Positions 24,337 to 34,687 are shown, counted from the first letter of the stretch. The stretch is DNA of 64,000 nt from Cyclobacteriaceae bacterium (GCA_016787565.1 JAEUUG010000012.1:1-64000), one strand, 5' to 3'. Program-made: numbers and translations. Notes: generated by a model from the letters alone, not told the origin.

Positions 24337-26181
24337 TTAAGGTGCAGCTACTTTAAGCGTTTCGCCAACTGTTAAAGAGAAATCTTTTTTGTTATTCCAG
24401 TCCATGAGATCTTTAATGGTAACACCATATTTGCGCGCAACGCTATAGAGTGTATCCGTAGGTTTCACTTCATGAACTGCGGCTTTTGTAATTAAAGGTT
24501 GTTGACTGGGGGTAACTATTTGATTGTCTGACAATTTAAGAACCTGTCCAGGCTTGATGCCTGCCTGAAGATCGAGGTTATTCCAATTAACTAAATCCAT
24601 TACTCCCACTTTATATTGATTGGCTATTCCATAAAGGGTTTCTCCGGCCGATACGGTATGTTCAGTCTTTATAGGGTAAGACTCCACTTTAGTACTTGGT
24701 AATTCTTCTTTCGATGTTGATGTCGGTTCGGATGATTTCACCACCATTTGAACCTGTTGTTCCCCTACGTCAGGCTGTGCCATTGAGGAATCTGGTGTAT
24801 AATTACTAGATGCAACTGCTGGCGACACAACTGTTTTTTCCTGAAGTGGTGTGATCACACTGCTAGCGATTACTTCGCTTGACCAATTAAATGTATTGGT
24901 ATTATCAACCTCCACAACCGTACGAATCGGCTCCTGACCATTGGAGTCTTTCGGACGAATGGCCGATAGCCACAACATCGTGCCGGGTTCAACGTCATCT
25001 GACTTTAGGCGATTATATTTCCGAAGCCTCTTGAGCTGAACAGCATAGCGCTGACTAATTTTCCAAAGGTCTTCTCCTGCTGTCACTTTATGATAGGCCT
25101 CGGTTGCCCGGGAACGTTTCTTCGCCAACATGTACGATTCACCGGGAATAATACGGGTACTGATGGAAATATCATTCCATTTTAAAAAATCAGAAAGATC
25201 AGCACCTGCACGTTCGGCTAGTTTTGCCGGAGTGTCACCTTCAATGGCTTGCACCGTAGCGATACCATTGATCTTTGTTTTCTTTTGTTGAGAAGAAACT
25301 GTCGACAAATTTGGAATATTGTTCTTTCGCGCATCGGTCATCAGTACAGGATTGGCTACCGCCATGGCAGATAAGTTAACAGAGGCATCAGCCGAAACGG
25401 GAATGAGAATGGTGTACACGCGATCATCCGGCACAATACCCAACTTTGCCCACTTGTTGTAATTTTTTAACTCTGTTTCATCAACAGATACTTCCTTCGC
25501 AAATTCCGAAAGCAATTTCTTAGTCTTATTCTCATAGGTGAGAACTTGTATTTGACCTCTGCCCTTCACCGCTTCTTCAAAAGCAATTTTATGCGCCAGG
25601 TATTTTTTTACATACCAATACGTTTTGCTGGTAATTTCCATATGGCGCGCACCGCTTTGACTTTCACTTACAGATTTCATTACGCCACCAGCACCCATCT
25701 GGTATGCCTGAAGGGCATAAAGCCAGTTATTAAAATAAAAATTGTTCTTTTTGAAATAGCGTGCAGCACCACGAGAGGCGGCCGCAATGTTTAAACGCTC
25801 ATCTACTTCCTTATCAACACGCAGGCCCATTTCCATGGCGGTGAAATCTTTAAACTGCCAGAATCCTACGGCATTGGAAACAGAAACGGCATCGGCTATA
25901 AGCGCACTCTCCTGAATAACCAGGTATTTAAAATCATCGGGAACATTTTCTTCTGCAAAGATTTTTTCAATTACAGGAAAATATGTTTTAGCGCGTTCAA
26001 CCTTTATGTTGAAATGTTTTGGCGATTGCCATAATGCATCCACATCCTTTTGAATTTCGCGCCTGGCATCATCACGGATGGTGAGCGTCATGTCCGCAAA
26101 GTGCATCTTATGCGGAACCTGCGGAACTTGCGCAACTGCTCGTACGGTGGCAGCTAAAAATAGCGCGATTAATATTCTCAT
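24337..26181 (-). CDS. Membrane-associated lytic transglycosylase with LysM repeats (MltD-like)
   Basis: 614 residues from the ATG at 26179-26181, chosen for the signal peptide MRILIALFLAATVRAVA. The SLT domain (about 60-210) has the catalytic Glu91 in VIQES and the AVGFWQF motif. A degenerate LysM near 310-355 and three clear LysM repeats in the C-terminal half follow (YHKVTAGEDLWKISQRY, EHTVSAGETLYGIANQY, VHEVKPTDTLYSVARKY). It cleaves peptidoglycan glycan strands in the periplasm while LysM modules bind the polymer. It lies 27 bp after an O-methyltransferase gene on the same strand, perhaps by chance. Confidence 0.92.
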   Translation of the reverse strand: MRILIALFLAATVRAVAQVPQVPHKMHFADMTLTIRDDARREIQKDVDALWQSPKHFNIKVERAKTYFPVIEKIFAEENVPDDFKYLVIQESALIADAVSVSNAVGFWQFKDFTAMEMGLRVDKEVDERLNIAAASRGAARYFKKNNFYFNNWLYALQAYQMGAGGVMKSVSESQSGARHMEITSKTYWYVKKYLAHKIAFEEAVKGRGQIQVLTYENKTKKLLSEFAKEVSVDETELKNYNKWAKLGIVPDDRVYTILIPVSADASVNLSAMAVANPVLMTDARKNNIPNLSTVSSQQKKTKINGIATVQAIEGDTPAKLAERAGADLSDFLKWNDISISTRIIPGESYMLAKKRSRATEAYHKVTAGEDLWKISQRYAVQLKRLRKYNRLKSDDVEPGTMLWLSAIRPKDSNGQEPIRTVVEVDNTNTFNWSSEVIASSVITPLQEKTVVSPAVASSNYTPDSSMAQPDVGEQQVQMVVKSSEPTSTSKEELPSTKVESYPIKTEHTVSAGETLYGIANQYKVGVMDLVNWNNLDLQAGIKPGQVLKLSDNQIVTPSQQPLITKAAVHEVKPTDTLYSVARKYGVTIKDLMDWNNKKDFSLTVGETLKVAAP

Positions 26182-26208
26182 ATAATTAAAAAATGTATGC
26201 ATCCGTTA

Positions 26209-26847
26209 TTACCCAACCCTCCGCATCACCATGATTCCATCCCGTATGGGGAGTAACACATTTTCAACACGGGTATCGAGTTGAACTTTCTGGTTAAACT
26301 CGTGAATTGCCCGTGTATCCTTATCTGGCTTAGCATCCAGCACCTTGCCGCTCCACAATACATTGTCGGCCAGTATAAAACCATTCAAATTTACGTGATT
26401 CAAAACAATATCGAAGTATCGGCTATAGTTTTCTTTGTCGGCATCAATAAAGACCAGATCAAACTGCATTGTAAGCGTAGGGATGATGTCCAATGCATTT
26501 CCAATCCGATAGTCGATTATGTCGCTCAATCCTGCGGAAGCAAAATACTGACGAACCCGCGTTTCAAGTTCTTCATTGATATCAATGGTTACGAGTTTTC
26601 CTCCAGGCTGAAGACCTTTTGCCAGGCAGAGAGCCGAATAGCCTGTATAAGTCCCTATCTCAAGGATATTTTTCGGCCTGATCATGGCACTGATCATGGC
26701 CAGTACACTACCCTGTAAGTGCCCGGACAACATCCGCGGCATCAATACCTGCGCATGGGTATCGCGATTAATCTGTTTTAACAAATCACTTTCGATTGTC
26801 GTATGTGCTTCCGCATAACGCTGTATATCTTCGTTTATGAAATCCAT
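26209..26847 (-). CDS. SAM-dependent O-methyltransferase
   Basis: 212 residues with the catechol/caffeoyl-CoA O-methyltransferase fold: IGTYTGYSALCLA is the SAM-binding motif, followed by LVTIDINEE, and FDLVFIDADKENY is the metal- and substrate-proximal motif. NGFILADNVLWSGKV is also typical of the family. It methylates a hydroxyl group on a small cytoplasmic substrate that cannot be inferred. It lies between the M16 protease gene (16-bp gap) and the transglycosylase on the same strand, so the three may share a transcript. Confidence 0.92.
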   Translation of the reverse strand: MDFINEDIQRYAEAHTTIESDLLKQINRDTHAQVLMPRMLSGHLQGSVLAMISAMIRPKNILEIGTYTGYSALCLAKGLQPGGKLVTIDINEELETRVRQYFASAGLSDIIDYRIGNALDIIPTLTMQFDLVFIDADKENYSRYFDIVLNHVNLNGFILADNVLWSGKVLDAKPDKDTRAIHEFNQKVQLDTRVENVLLPIRDGIMVMRRVG

Positions 26848-26863
26848 ATTACCAATCTGAACA

Positions 26864-28108
26864 TTATTTAATCTTATCCTGTGGCACCATAGTCAGGTAG
26901 CTCAACATCTTTTCATCAAACATTTCCTGTGCCACATCCCGAAGCGTAAACGAATCGACCAGATCGATCTTATGAAAAACCTCTTCTAAAGTCGGCACTC
27001 TGCCGAGTTCCAAAACGCTTCGACCCATCATCAGCATAAGACTGAGGTTATTTTCTTCTGACATGGCCATCTGACCTTTTATCTGCTCCTTCGCAGCCAA
27101 TAACTGCCGGGTTGTAAGCGGCTTCTCGCAAAACCGGTTTAATTCTTTTTTCACAAGAGAGATGCATCGCTCCAATTGCTTTGGTTCGGTACCAAAAAAA
27201 ACAGCAAACATACCGGTATCAGAATAGGCAATGTAGTGGGCATCGATCGAATAGACATAACCATACTTCTCGCGCAGGGTCAGGTTCAGGCGTGAGTTCA
27301 TCGCTGGGCCACCCAGCATATTAACCAAAAGGTAAAACGGAATACGGTTTTCACTTTTAATAGGATATGCATCTCTCCCAATGGCGCACTTCGCCTGCTT
27401 GATGGTGCGCTTCAACTCTTGTTCACGAGCAGCATACTGACCAAATTTCTTTCGCCTGACAGTGGCCTTCGAAAAATGAATTCCTTCAAGGTATTTTTTG
27501 GCCATTCTTTCTACCGCATCCAACGCGATATTACCCGCACAGGAAAACACAATACGCCCCGTATCAAGATGCTCTTTAAAGAACGTTTTAAAGTCTTTTC
27601 GTTTTAGCGATCGGATAGTCTCCGGCCGGCCAAGGATGTTCATTCCCATCGGATGTTTCGTATACACTACTGCTTCGAATTCATCTTGCAGCGAATCATC
27701 CGGACTATCAAAATACATCGACATCTCTTCGAGGATAACACCGCGCTCCTTCTCCAGTTGATTCTCGGGGAAGATAGAGTTAAAGGTAATGTCACTCAGT
27801 ACATCTACCGCACGTTCGAAATAAGCATTCCGAACAGAGGCATAAAATACAACACGTTCCTTATCGGTATAGGCATTAAGCTCACCTCCGATTGTTTCCA
27901 GACTGTTGATGATATCAAGCGTATTTCGTTTACGTGTTCCCTTAAAGGCCATGTGTTCCCAGAAATGGGCGATACCCTGGTTATCGTGTGTTTCATCGCG
28001 ACTGCCGATGTCGAGTATGATGCCACTATGAACAATAGCTGTTGTAGGAATATATTGATGAACAACCCGGATTCCATTGGCCAGGGTAAATATATGTGCG
28101 TCTCTCAT
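26864..28108 (-). CDS. M16 family zinc metallopeptidase
   Basis: 414 residues. The inverted zinc motif is His48-Phe-Trp-Glu51-His52 (HFWEH) and the third zinc ligand is a Glu in the downstream ETIGGELNAYTDKE region. The second half has the usual RAKE-type helix (AAKEQIKGQM) and a PAMNSRLNLTLREKYG.VYS motif that marks processing-peptidase-like members. No signal peptide is seen, so it is probably cytoplasmic. M16 proteases of this type degrade peptides. It is the first gene of a probable three-gene unit with the methyltransferase and transglycosylase. Confidence 0.93.
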   Translation of the reverse strand: MRDAHIFTLANGIRVVHQYIPTTAIVHSGIILDIGSRDETHDNQGIAHFWEHMAFKGTRKRNTLDIINSLETIGGELNAYTDKERVVFYASVRNAYFERAVDVLSDITFNSIFPENQLEKERGVILEEMSMYFDSPDDSLQDEFEAVVYTKHPMGMNILGRPETIRSLKRKDFKTFFKEHLDTGRIVFSCAGNIALDAVERMAKKYLEGIHFSKATVRRKKFGQYAAREQELKRTIKQAKCAIGRDAYPIKSENRIPFYLLVNMLGGPAMNSRLNLTLREKYGYVYSIDAHYIAYSDTGMFAVFFGTEPKQLERCISLVKKELNRFCEKPLTTRQLLAAKEQIKGQMAMSEENNLSLMLMMGRSVLELGRVPTLEEVFHKIDLVDSFTLRDVAQEMFDEKMLSYLTMVPQDKIK

Positions 28109-28249
28109 CTCAACTGCAAGTTATTAATTCGTGTTTCATGTGCGAACACATTTGCCCGCATCCGGTCAAACAATTGACTGGCGTTTTAAGTTTTTACTAA
28201 TATTAGACATACTTTCTACTGGCATAACTCTTGTTAACGCTATTTCACT

Positions 28250-28507
28250 ATGAACACTCAAAAAGTCAAAACCTGCTTCACGATCACCTTTACGGAAGAT
28301 CAGTATCAACGGGCAAAGTCCTATGTTGAGGATATGAAAAATCATCCAAGCAGGGTTTACTGGATTGGCAAGCAGGGCAAGACTGACGAGGAACTGGTCA
28401 TTGAACAAATTGCGCATCGCATACTCTCTGGTTTCTACAATGATGATCCAATGAATGCCGGCAAGCACATCATCCGTATGGATAGTGCCATCAACGGCCA
28501 CTCCTAA
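28250..28507 (+). CDS. Hypothetical protein, 85 aa
   Basis: 85 residues, charged and soluble, with no recognised domain. Features are VKTCFTITFTEDQYQRAKSY and a predicted helix (DEELVIEQIAHRILSGFY). The open frame competes with a minus-strand one (28166-28501) of less natural composition; I prefer this strand because of its balanced amino-acid use and an ATG after an AT-rich stretch. It is divergent from the M16 gene and convergent with the phosphorylase gene. Confidence 0.55.
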   Translation: MNTQKVKTCFTITFTEDQYQRAKSYVEDMKNHPSRVYWIGKQGKTDEELVIEQIAHRILSGFYNDDPMNAGKHIIRMDSAINGHS

Positions 28508-28523
28508 ATGGATGCCAGGTGCA

Positions 28524-29387
28524 TTAAATTCTATCCAGAACTTTACGAATCAGGGAGTCTACCACCTTGTGGGGATCCTTCGAGAATTTATTTTTTACCC
28601 GATTGGCAATGATGGCATTTACGCTTAGCGCCTCATGACCAAAAAGTCGGGCGAAAGCATAGTACGAAGCTGTTTCCATTTCAAAATTCGTAAGCCAGAA
28701 ATCACTGCTTTTGTTGTGATAATAGTTAAGCTCTTCCAATAGTTTCGGATACTTGGTAGGGATGCGCAGTTCACGACCCTGCGGAGCATAAAACCCAGGC
28801 GTTGTTACCGTATTGCCCTCAATCATACCTTCTCCAAATTGTTCGTATAACGATTCAGACGCGCGAACAACGTAGGGCAGAAAGGGCAAACTTGTTTTCT
28901 GCTGCAAATCGGCTGCAATACTTTTTTCAAACTCACTCATTGGAAGATCATAGAAAGTCATCAGGTTGTCCAGGCCCACCGCATAGTCACTCACCAGGTG
29001 CGAGCCTACCGGGATATCTTCCTGCAGGGCACCGGATGTACCAATGCGGATAATCTTCAATTTCTTTTTGCGTTGCTTTGGTTCACGGGTTTTTAAATCA
29101 ATGTTCACCAGCGCATCCAGTTCGGTAAAAAATATCTCGATGTTATCGGTGCCAATGCCCGTACTAATTACGGTTATCCTTTTTCCGTTGTACTTGCCCA
29201 CATGGGTAATGAACTCACGCTTGTTCATCTCAAACTCAATATCATCGAAATATTCGCTGATCTGGTATACGCGTCCCGGATCGCCCACACTGATCACTGT
29301 GTCGCTGATGTGCTTCGGCAAGAGATTCAGATGATAGACACTGCCATCGGCATTCAGAATAAGATCTGTCTCTGATATTTTACCCAT
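28524..29387 (-). CDS. Nucleoside phosphorylase (uridine phosphorylase-like)
   Basis: 287 residues of the PNP/UDP phosphorylase family I. VISVGDPGRV is the phosphate-binding start, RIGTSGALQEDIPVG the central family motif, and TNFEMETASYYAFA the nucleoside/ribose region. It splits nucleosides to free base and ribose 1-phosphate in the cytoplasm. The EMET form and GTSG motif favour uridine-type specificity, but purine nucleosides cannot be excluded. It lies 21 bp after the acetyltransferase gene on the same strand. Confidence 0.9.
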   Translation of the reverse strand: MGKISETDLILNADGSVYHLNLLPKHISDTVISVGDPGRVYQISEYFDDIEFEMNKREFITHVGKYNGKRITVISTGIGTDNIEIFFTELDALVNIDLKTREPKQRKKKLKIIRIGTSGALQEDIPVGSHLVSDYAVGLDNLMTFYDLPMSEFEKSIAADLQQKTSLPFLPYVVRASESLYEQFGEGMIEGNTVTTPGFYAPQGRELRIPTKYPKLLEELNYYHNKSSDFWLTNFEMETASYYAFARLFGHEALSVNAIIANRVKNKFSKDPHKVVDSLIRKVLDRI

Positions 29388-29408
29388 TTGTTTATCCTTT
29401 CCGGATTG

Positions 29409-30050
29409 CTATTTACTATTGATTGATTGCGCTGGATTTCCAAATACAGTTTCACCGGCCTTCACCGGGGCGATCACCACTGAACCCGCTCCGACACGCG
29501 CCCCTTTACCGATGGTAATTCCTGATACAATTGTTACGCCTGATCCAATGAAGGCTTCGTCCTCCACTTCCACACCGGAATTGATGATGCTGCCTGCACC
29601 GATTTGAACAAAATTACCAATGGTAACTTCTGCACCAATCACCACACCCATGTGCACAAGGCAATGACTGGCTACTTTTGTACCCACACCAATCTTTACG
29701 CCAGCATCCAAAAAATTTCCGTGACCGATTTCTGCAGATGCTGGTATCAGTGCTGTGGCGTGGATGGCATTGACTGGCTGAACGTGCCGTACTTCCTGAA
29801 GCATAGTGACCAGGTTCTTGCGGAATTTAGTATCATCAATGGCTACAAATGCTTCGCATTTCTTTCCGATCAGTTTCAAAAATCCATCATCATCGGTGCT
29901 TCCCAAAACTGTTACCGTATCAATTTCCGTATTGTGAATTTTCTTGTTATCATCTAAAAAACAATACACAACATTACCATTGCCTTCGAAAATTTCGCGC
30001 GCTGACCGGCCCAGTGCATTGGCTCCAAAAATGATTACAGGATTTTTCAT
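29409..30050 (-). CDS. Left-handed beta-helix acetyltransferase, NeuD/PglD type
   Basis: 213 residues. The N-terminal 70 form a small Rossmann-like nucleotide-sugar-binding domain (IIFGANALGRSAREIF, YCFLDDN). From about 95 onward hexapeptide repeats follow: IGHGNF, IGVGTK, IGNFVQ, IGSGVT, IGKGAR, VGAGSV. This is the layout of sialic acid and UDP-sugar O- or N-acetyltransferases (NeuD/PglD). Acetyl-CoA transfer to a sugar is the expected activity; the sugar is not known. It is followed on the same strand by a nucleoside phosphorylase and preceded by a membrane protein gene, with no clear glycan operon. Confidence 0.88.
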   Translation of the reverse strand: MKNPVIIFGANALGRSAREIFEGNGNVVYCFLDDNKKIHNTEIDTVTVLGSTDDDGFLKLIGKKCEAFVAIDDTKFRKNLVTMLQEVRHVQPVNAIHATALIPASAEIGHGNFLDAGVKIGVGTKVASHCLVHMGVVIGAEVTIGNFVQIGAGSIINSGVEVEDEAFIGSGVTIVSGITIGKGARVGAGSVVIAPVKAGETVFGNPAQSINSK

Positions 30051-30158
30051 TGCTATTTTCTCTTCTTTAAAGAATCATGAAGGGCAGTCTGCTGAATCGC
30101 CTGACACGAACATCAACCCTATCAATTTCACTACCCGGTAAAGGTAGATTTCACTGCA

Positions 30159-31448
30159 CTACCGAACAAGATTACGAAATGATCTTTCTATGAAATTACT
30201 GAATCCGGTTAGAAAAGGATTCTTCAGCATCAACAGCAATACGACATAGGGCAAATATCCAATGCGGTAGCGTGAAAGGGTTCCGAAATTAGGGGTGGAA
30301 AGGGTTAAAAAAACACACAATAGTAATGCATATACCCCCATCGATAGAAGCAGCAATCGTTGACGGGATTGAAAAAGCAACTTCACCTGCGAAAGGGATG
30401 AAATAAAGAGTGTTAAAACGATAAAGTTCTCTGCAGCTATCAAAAACTGAAATAAATTTCCGCTCTCCCATATAAACGGTCGGAACAGACCTGAGATCAC
30501 TGCCCACGGAGCATTCATCAACACACTCAGTACATCAGGTGATAAGTGGTAAAACTGAATTAAATTTTCGGGTGTGGATAGTTGCAAAAAAATATCGTGG
30601 TTTTCGACCATCACGCGCAAAAACCGATCGGCATAAAAGTTTGGATGCAGGTTACTCGCTACAAACAAAAAAAAGGCAAAACAAATCAACCAGAGCAAAA
30701 TCTCCACTACTTGTTTTTGAGGTTTTAGAAAAGGTAAAATCAGAAACCGTACTACTAAACTCGTGAACACAACGGGAAGAAAAATTGCTGCGAAATAGTA
30801 TTTCAGATTCCATAGCAGCCATACCGCGCAGGCTGTTGCCAACCCTGCTGCAAGCCCGACTTTTTCGTGAAACCAAAGTTTTATAAAAACTGCGGTCAGA
30901 AAAAACAACGAGGCTGCCGCCACGCTTTCTTTAACAATACCGGAACTCCAAAAAACTACCGAAGGAAAAAATAAAAATGCTGCAAGCGCTGGAATTTTGG
31001 CTTCCGGAAAAAATCCGATCAACACTTTTACCAGATGCCAGGAGCAGAAAAAAGAAATCACCGAAAAATAAACCGATGCCATCCAATAGTTATCGAAGGT
31101 TAGCAGACTAAAAAGACTGATGATTTTCGTGAAGAACACAGACCGTTCCTGCTGGTAAAAAAGTTGGTGCCAAACTGAAAATGATTCATCTCCCGACCAC
31201 ATAAATTTCAGATATCCGAAGCTATCGTTACGTGCATAGGCGGCCAGTTTTACACCGTCTTCAAAAAAATTAAAGGTATCGCCTACAAAATAATAGTACT
31301 TGTATACCAGCCCCAGGGCAATTCCTGCGGCTATCTTGAAAAGAAGGGCTGGCCAGAAAAATAACTTCAACGAGGGTTCAGTTCGCCACGTGCGAAAGGC
31401 TATGAAACCGATAAAACCAATATGAACAAGGGCAATTACGATATTCAA
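30159..31448 (-). CDS. Polytopic membrane protein of unknown function
   Basis: 429 residues with about nine to ten hydrophobic segments. The first loop carries VGDTFNFFEDGVKLA, with conserved-looking acidic residues near the membrane face. That resembles glycosyltransferase family 39/83-like integral membrane proteins, but key motifs are not convincing, so I leave the role open. The start overlaps the stop of the DUF2851 gene by 4 bp (31445-31448), which indicates translational coupling. Confidence 0.75.
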   Translation of the reverse strand: MNIVIALVHIGFIGFIAFRTWRTEPSLKLFFWPALLFKIAAGIALGLVYKYYYFVGDTFNFFEDGVKLAAYARNDSFGYLKFMWSGDESFSVWHQLFYQQERSVFFTKIISLFSLLTFDNYWMASVYFSVISFFCSWHLVKVLIGFFPEAKIPALAAFLFFPSVVFWSSGIVKESVAAASLFFLTAVFIKLWFHEKVGLAAGLATACAVWLLWNLKYYFAAIFLPVVFTSLVVRFLILPFLKPQKQVVEILLWLICFAFFLFVASNLHPNFYADRFLRVMVENHDIFLQLSTPENLIQFYHLSPDVLSVLMNAPWAVISGLFRPFIWESGNLFQFLIAAENFIVLTLFISSLSQVKLLFQSRQRLLLLSMGVYALLLCVFLTLSTPNFGTLSRYRIGYLPYVVLLLMLKNPFLTGFSNFIERSFRNLVR

Positions 31449-32722
31449 TGTAACGAGGGTTTGAGCATTGATGCCCCAATGTTACACTCCAGACACCTGC
31501 GTTTCAAGCAAAAATTAGTATAAAGTTCTATCACTGCCTGCGAATCAAAAGCCGTTTTAGCCACAATCCCTGTTTCTTTCCAGCGTCTGGTTATGGAATT
31601 TACCTCGTTAGGGAGTTGTTGCAGTAATGCGATGGCACGGTCCACTAATTGCTGATCATCTTTTGATTTGCCTACCGCGGCAAGCAATGGAGCAACCGTA
31701 TTGATGAGGATGTTTTCAACACTATGCAGACCCAATCCGGCTATTGCATCACCTGACTTTTTTGAAAAATGATAGTGCTCCAGCCAATACGCGGATTGCC
31801 TGACAGCAAAAAAATTTTTCATATTCAGACCATCCATAATAGCTGAGAAAATATGGTGCTGATGATGTAACAGGGCCGCCATTTGGGCCAACCGAACTGT
31901 TGGGAAATTAGCAGGCCGAAGGCGTAGAAATCGCCATTGGGCGATGTTCAAACCCGTAGACTTCAATCCATATTTATTGCTCAATAAATGGTATTCTCTT
32001 CGCAAGAGCAGATAATATTCATCACCAGTATTGCGATCAAGAAAACCGGCCTGACCAAACAACAGCGCTTCTACCTGATAAAGTTTGTCGGCATGCTTTC
32101 GGATAACGCTATACGGAAGCGATTGCGCCAGTTGCTGAAAGGGTTCAGCATTTACATGGAAACCAAAGTTACGGCTCAGCAATTGGTAACAGGTTTCATT
32201 CCAATCGTGTTGATTGCGTTGCCACAGATCAAGAAAGTATGAAGCTTTGGTTTCTAGTCTGCCGGTAAGGGCTTTGTCCAGCATGGATAACCGTGTTATA
32301 TCGGGCACATGCCGGAGAGATGAAGCACAAGGAATTTCATTCGGACTGTTGATCAATCTTTTATAATTGATCAGGAGATCATCCGATACACGGTTTTTAA
32401 GTTCGATAGTTGGAAGCCAGGTACCATCCAAACGCTTCACTGGTTTATCATCTCTCCAGACAACATGCAACACCACATTCTCGTAAGCCGGATCTTCCTC
32501 ATGATGATGCTGAACCCATTCGGAACTTTGAACATGGAGTTCCACGCTTCCTACCCACTGGAGGGAATCAATCTTTATTCGCGCATTGAAAAAATCGGGC
32601 CCCGCATGTACATTTCGGTTACCCGGATGAAAAATCTGAATCGGTTCACCTTGTGTGGTGATGAGTGATTGTTTATTAAAAAATTGAAATTGCCAGAGGT
32701 AATGGAGAAAGGATTCTTGCAC
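31445..32722 (-). CDS. DUF2851 family protein
   Basis: 425 residues. The N-terminal part has FLHYLWQFQFFNKQ, HPGNRNVHAGPDFFNARIKI and GSVELHVQSSEWVQHHH...Y.NVVLHVVW, the diagnostic DUF2851 region, which is distantly nuclease-like (the GSVELHV core resembles a PD-(D/E)XK strand). The C-terminus ends with a CLKRRCLECNIG cysteine cluster also seen in the family. No function is established. It is translationally coupled to the following membrane protein gene. Confidence 0.88.
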   Translation of the reverse strand: MQESFLHYLWQFQFFNKQSLITTQGEPIQIFHPGNRNVHAGPDFFNARIKIDSLQWVGSVELHVQSSEWVQHHHEEDPAYENVVLHVVWRDDKPVKRLDGTWLPTIELKNRVSDDLLINYKRLINSPNEIPCASSLRHVPDITRLSMLDKALTGRLETKASYFLDLWQRNQHDWNETCYQLLSRNFGFHVNAEPFQQLAQSLPYSVIRKHADKLYQVEALLFGQAGFLDRNTGDEYYLLLRREYHLLSNKYGLKSTGLNIAQWRFLRLRPANFPTVRLAQMAALLHHQHHIFSAIMDGLNMKNFFAVRQSAYWLEHYHFSKKSGDAIAGLGLHSVENILINTVAPLLAAVGKSKDDQQLVDRAIALLQQLPNEVNSITRRWKETGIVAKTAFDSQAVIELYTNFCLKRRCLECNIGASMLKPSLH

Positions 32723-32864
32723 AACGGTATTAGTAATTTAACGATGGATCAATCTACGATTATTAAAATCAAAAATCAATCCTCTGAAATTAGTGCAGGT
32801 TATCCGGTTGCAGATTACAAGTCAAAGGCCTGCGATCTGGAACTTACAGCAGGGCTTGCAACAT

Positions 32865-34601
32865 TTAAATCCTTGCCTGATAGGTATACAACTCAAAATA
32901 CCGTCCCTTCTTATCAATGAGTTCCTCATGCTTACCACGCTCTACAATCTTACCATTTTCAATTACCAGAATCTGATCTGCCTGACGGATGGTACTTAAC
33001 CGGTGCGCAATAACAAAAGTTGTTCTGCCTCTCATAAGGCTTCGTAAACTTTCCTGAATAAACGATTCACTCTCTGTATCCAGGTTTGACGTGGCTTCAT
33101 CCAAAATCAGGATGCGTGGATTTGCCAGCACAGCACGGGCAATAGCGATGCGCTGACGCTGCCCACCGGATAATTTCACACCCCGTTCACCAATCACCGT
33201 ATCGAGTCCCTTTTCAAAACGATCGGTAAACTCATGGACGTGAGCCGCCCGTACAGCAGCCAGCAGTTGTTGCTCTGTTGCCTGTGGACGCGGGAATAGA
33301 ATATTTTCGCGAATTGATCCTTCGAAGAGGAAATCATCTTGTAACACAACACCCAACTGACTGCGGTAACTGTCCAACGTTACATGACGAAGATCAACTC
33401 CATCTACTGAAATGGTGCCGCTCTGCGGGTTTAAGAATGTAGCCACCAACCCGGCAATAGTTGTTTTACCCGATCCGGAGGTACCGACCAATGCTGTAAC
33501 GGTGCCTGCGGGAGCTGTGAAATTGATATTGCGAACCACTTCCTTTCCTTCTTCATAGGCAAACGAAACTTCGCTGAATTCAATATCTCCTTTTATATCT
33601 CCAATTCTGAGGGTACGTTCGGTTCCATCATCTTCGGGTGGCATATTCATCAATTCCTCCGTGCGGTCAAGGCCGGCAAAAGCTTCGGTGAGTTGTGTGC
33701 CTATATTGCTCATCTGTACTATGGGCGCAATCATGAAACCAAGAAAAAGTGTGTAGGACAAAAATTCTCCAGTTGTTAATGTTTTGTCGATAATCATACT
33801 GCCTCCAATGCCCATGATCCCGGCTGATGCCAGGCCCAATAAAAGGGTGGCCGAACTCGTGATCACACTGGTGGAGGTGAGACTTTTCTTGACATTACGG
33901 AAAAGTTTGTCAACACCCTGTTCAAATATTTTAATTTCTTGTTGTTCGGCATTGAAACCTTTGATGACCCGTACGCCATTTAAGGTTTCGGTTAACCGGC
34001 CGGTAACTTCGGCATTAAGTATACTTCGCTCACGGAAAATCGGACGGATGTAAGCAAAGGCCTTCATAGAAATTAATCCGAAAATAAGCACGGGCACAAA
34101 TACATAAAGCGTCATCAAAGGACTGATCTTAATCAGCACCACCAGACAAATCACGGAAGTCAAAACACCACCAATAAGTTGTACCAGCCCTGTGCCCACC
34201 AGGTTACGCACACCTTCCACATCGCTCATTACCCGGCTTACTAACGCACCGGATTTATTGTTGTCGAAGAACCGAATGGGTAACCGCAGCAATTGCTTTT
34301 GCACCTTAGCCCGAAGGACAGAGATGAGATGTTGCGCCTCTACACTTAAAATCCGGGTGAGCAAAAAGGAGGTTACCGATTGAACTGCGATGGCACCCAC
34401 CACCCAGATCAACAATACCTTTAACATATTTAAATCGCCTTTCGCCACAACATCATCCATGAGGTATTTGGTGGAGGCCGGAACAACCAATCCGGCTAAC
34501 CGACTTATGATGATGAGGATAAAACCCACCAACAGGATTTTCCAACGGGGTAATACAATAGTTTTAAAGACTTTCGCAATACTGATTCTTGACTTGCTCA
34601 T
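32865..34601 (-). CDS. ABC transporter, fused permease and ATPase (MsbA-like)
   Basis: 578 residues. The N-terminal half is a six-segment exporter permease and the C-terminal half an ATPase with Walker A GTSGSGKTT, signature LSGGQRQRIAIARA and Walker B ILILDEATSNLD, followed by the H-loop (FVIAHRLSTI). This is the homodimeric half-transporter form of MsbA-type lipid or multidrug exporters. Substrate cannot be told from sequence. It is a single gene; the 142 bp downstream before the DUF2851 start hold nothing recognisable. Confidence 0.93.
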   Translation of the reverse strand: MSKSRISIAKVFKTIVLPRWKILLVGFILIIISRLAGLVVPASTKYLMDDVVAKGDLNMLKVLLIWVVGAIAVQSVTSFLLTRILSVEAQHLISVLRAKVQKQLLRLPIRFFDNNKSGALVSRVMSDVEGVRNLVGTGLVQLIGGVLTSVICLVVLIKISPLMTLYVFVPVLIFGLISMKAFAYIRPIFRERSILNAEVTGRLTETLNGVRVIKGFNAEQQEIKIFEQGVDKLFRNVKKSLTSTSVITSSATLLLGLASAGIMGIGGSMIIDKTLTTGEFLSYTLFLGFMIAPIVQMSNIGTQLTEAFAGLDRTEELMNMPPEDDGTERTLRIGDIKGDIEFSEVSFAYEEGKEVVRNINFTAPAGTVTALVGTSGSGKTTIAGLVATFLNPQSGTISVDGVDLRHVTLDSYRSQLGVVLQDDFLFEGSIRENILFPRPQATEQQLLAAVRAAHVHEFTDRFEKGLDTVIGERGVKLSGGQRQRIAIARAVLANPRILILDEATSNLDTESESFIQESLRSLMRGRTTFVIAHRLSTIRQADQILVIENGKIVERGKHEELIDKKGRYFELYTYQARI

Positions 34602-34687
34602 GGAAAATGAAGGGGATGGATTACTTGAACACCTTTAACCAAGGACGGAATAAAATAGTTTTTAGTCTACGTTATAAATCTATCAGG

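Noticed and set aside
28166-28501. Minus-strand frame overlapping the 85-residue gene
   Set aside because: The plus strand has more natural amino-acid use and a better start context; only one can be real and neither is certain.
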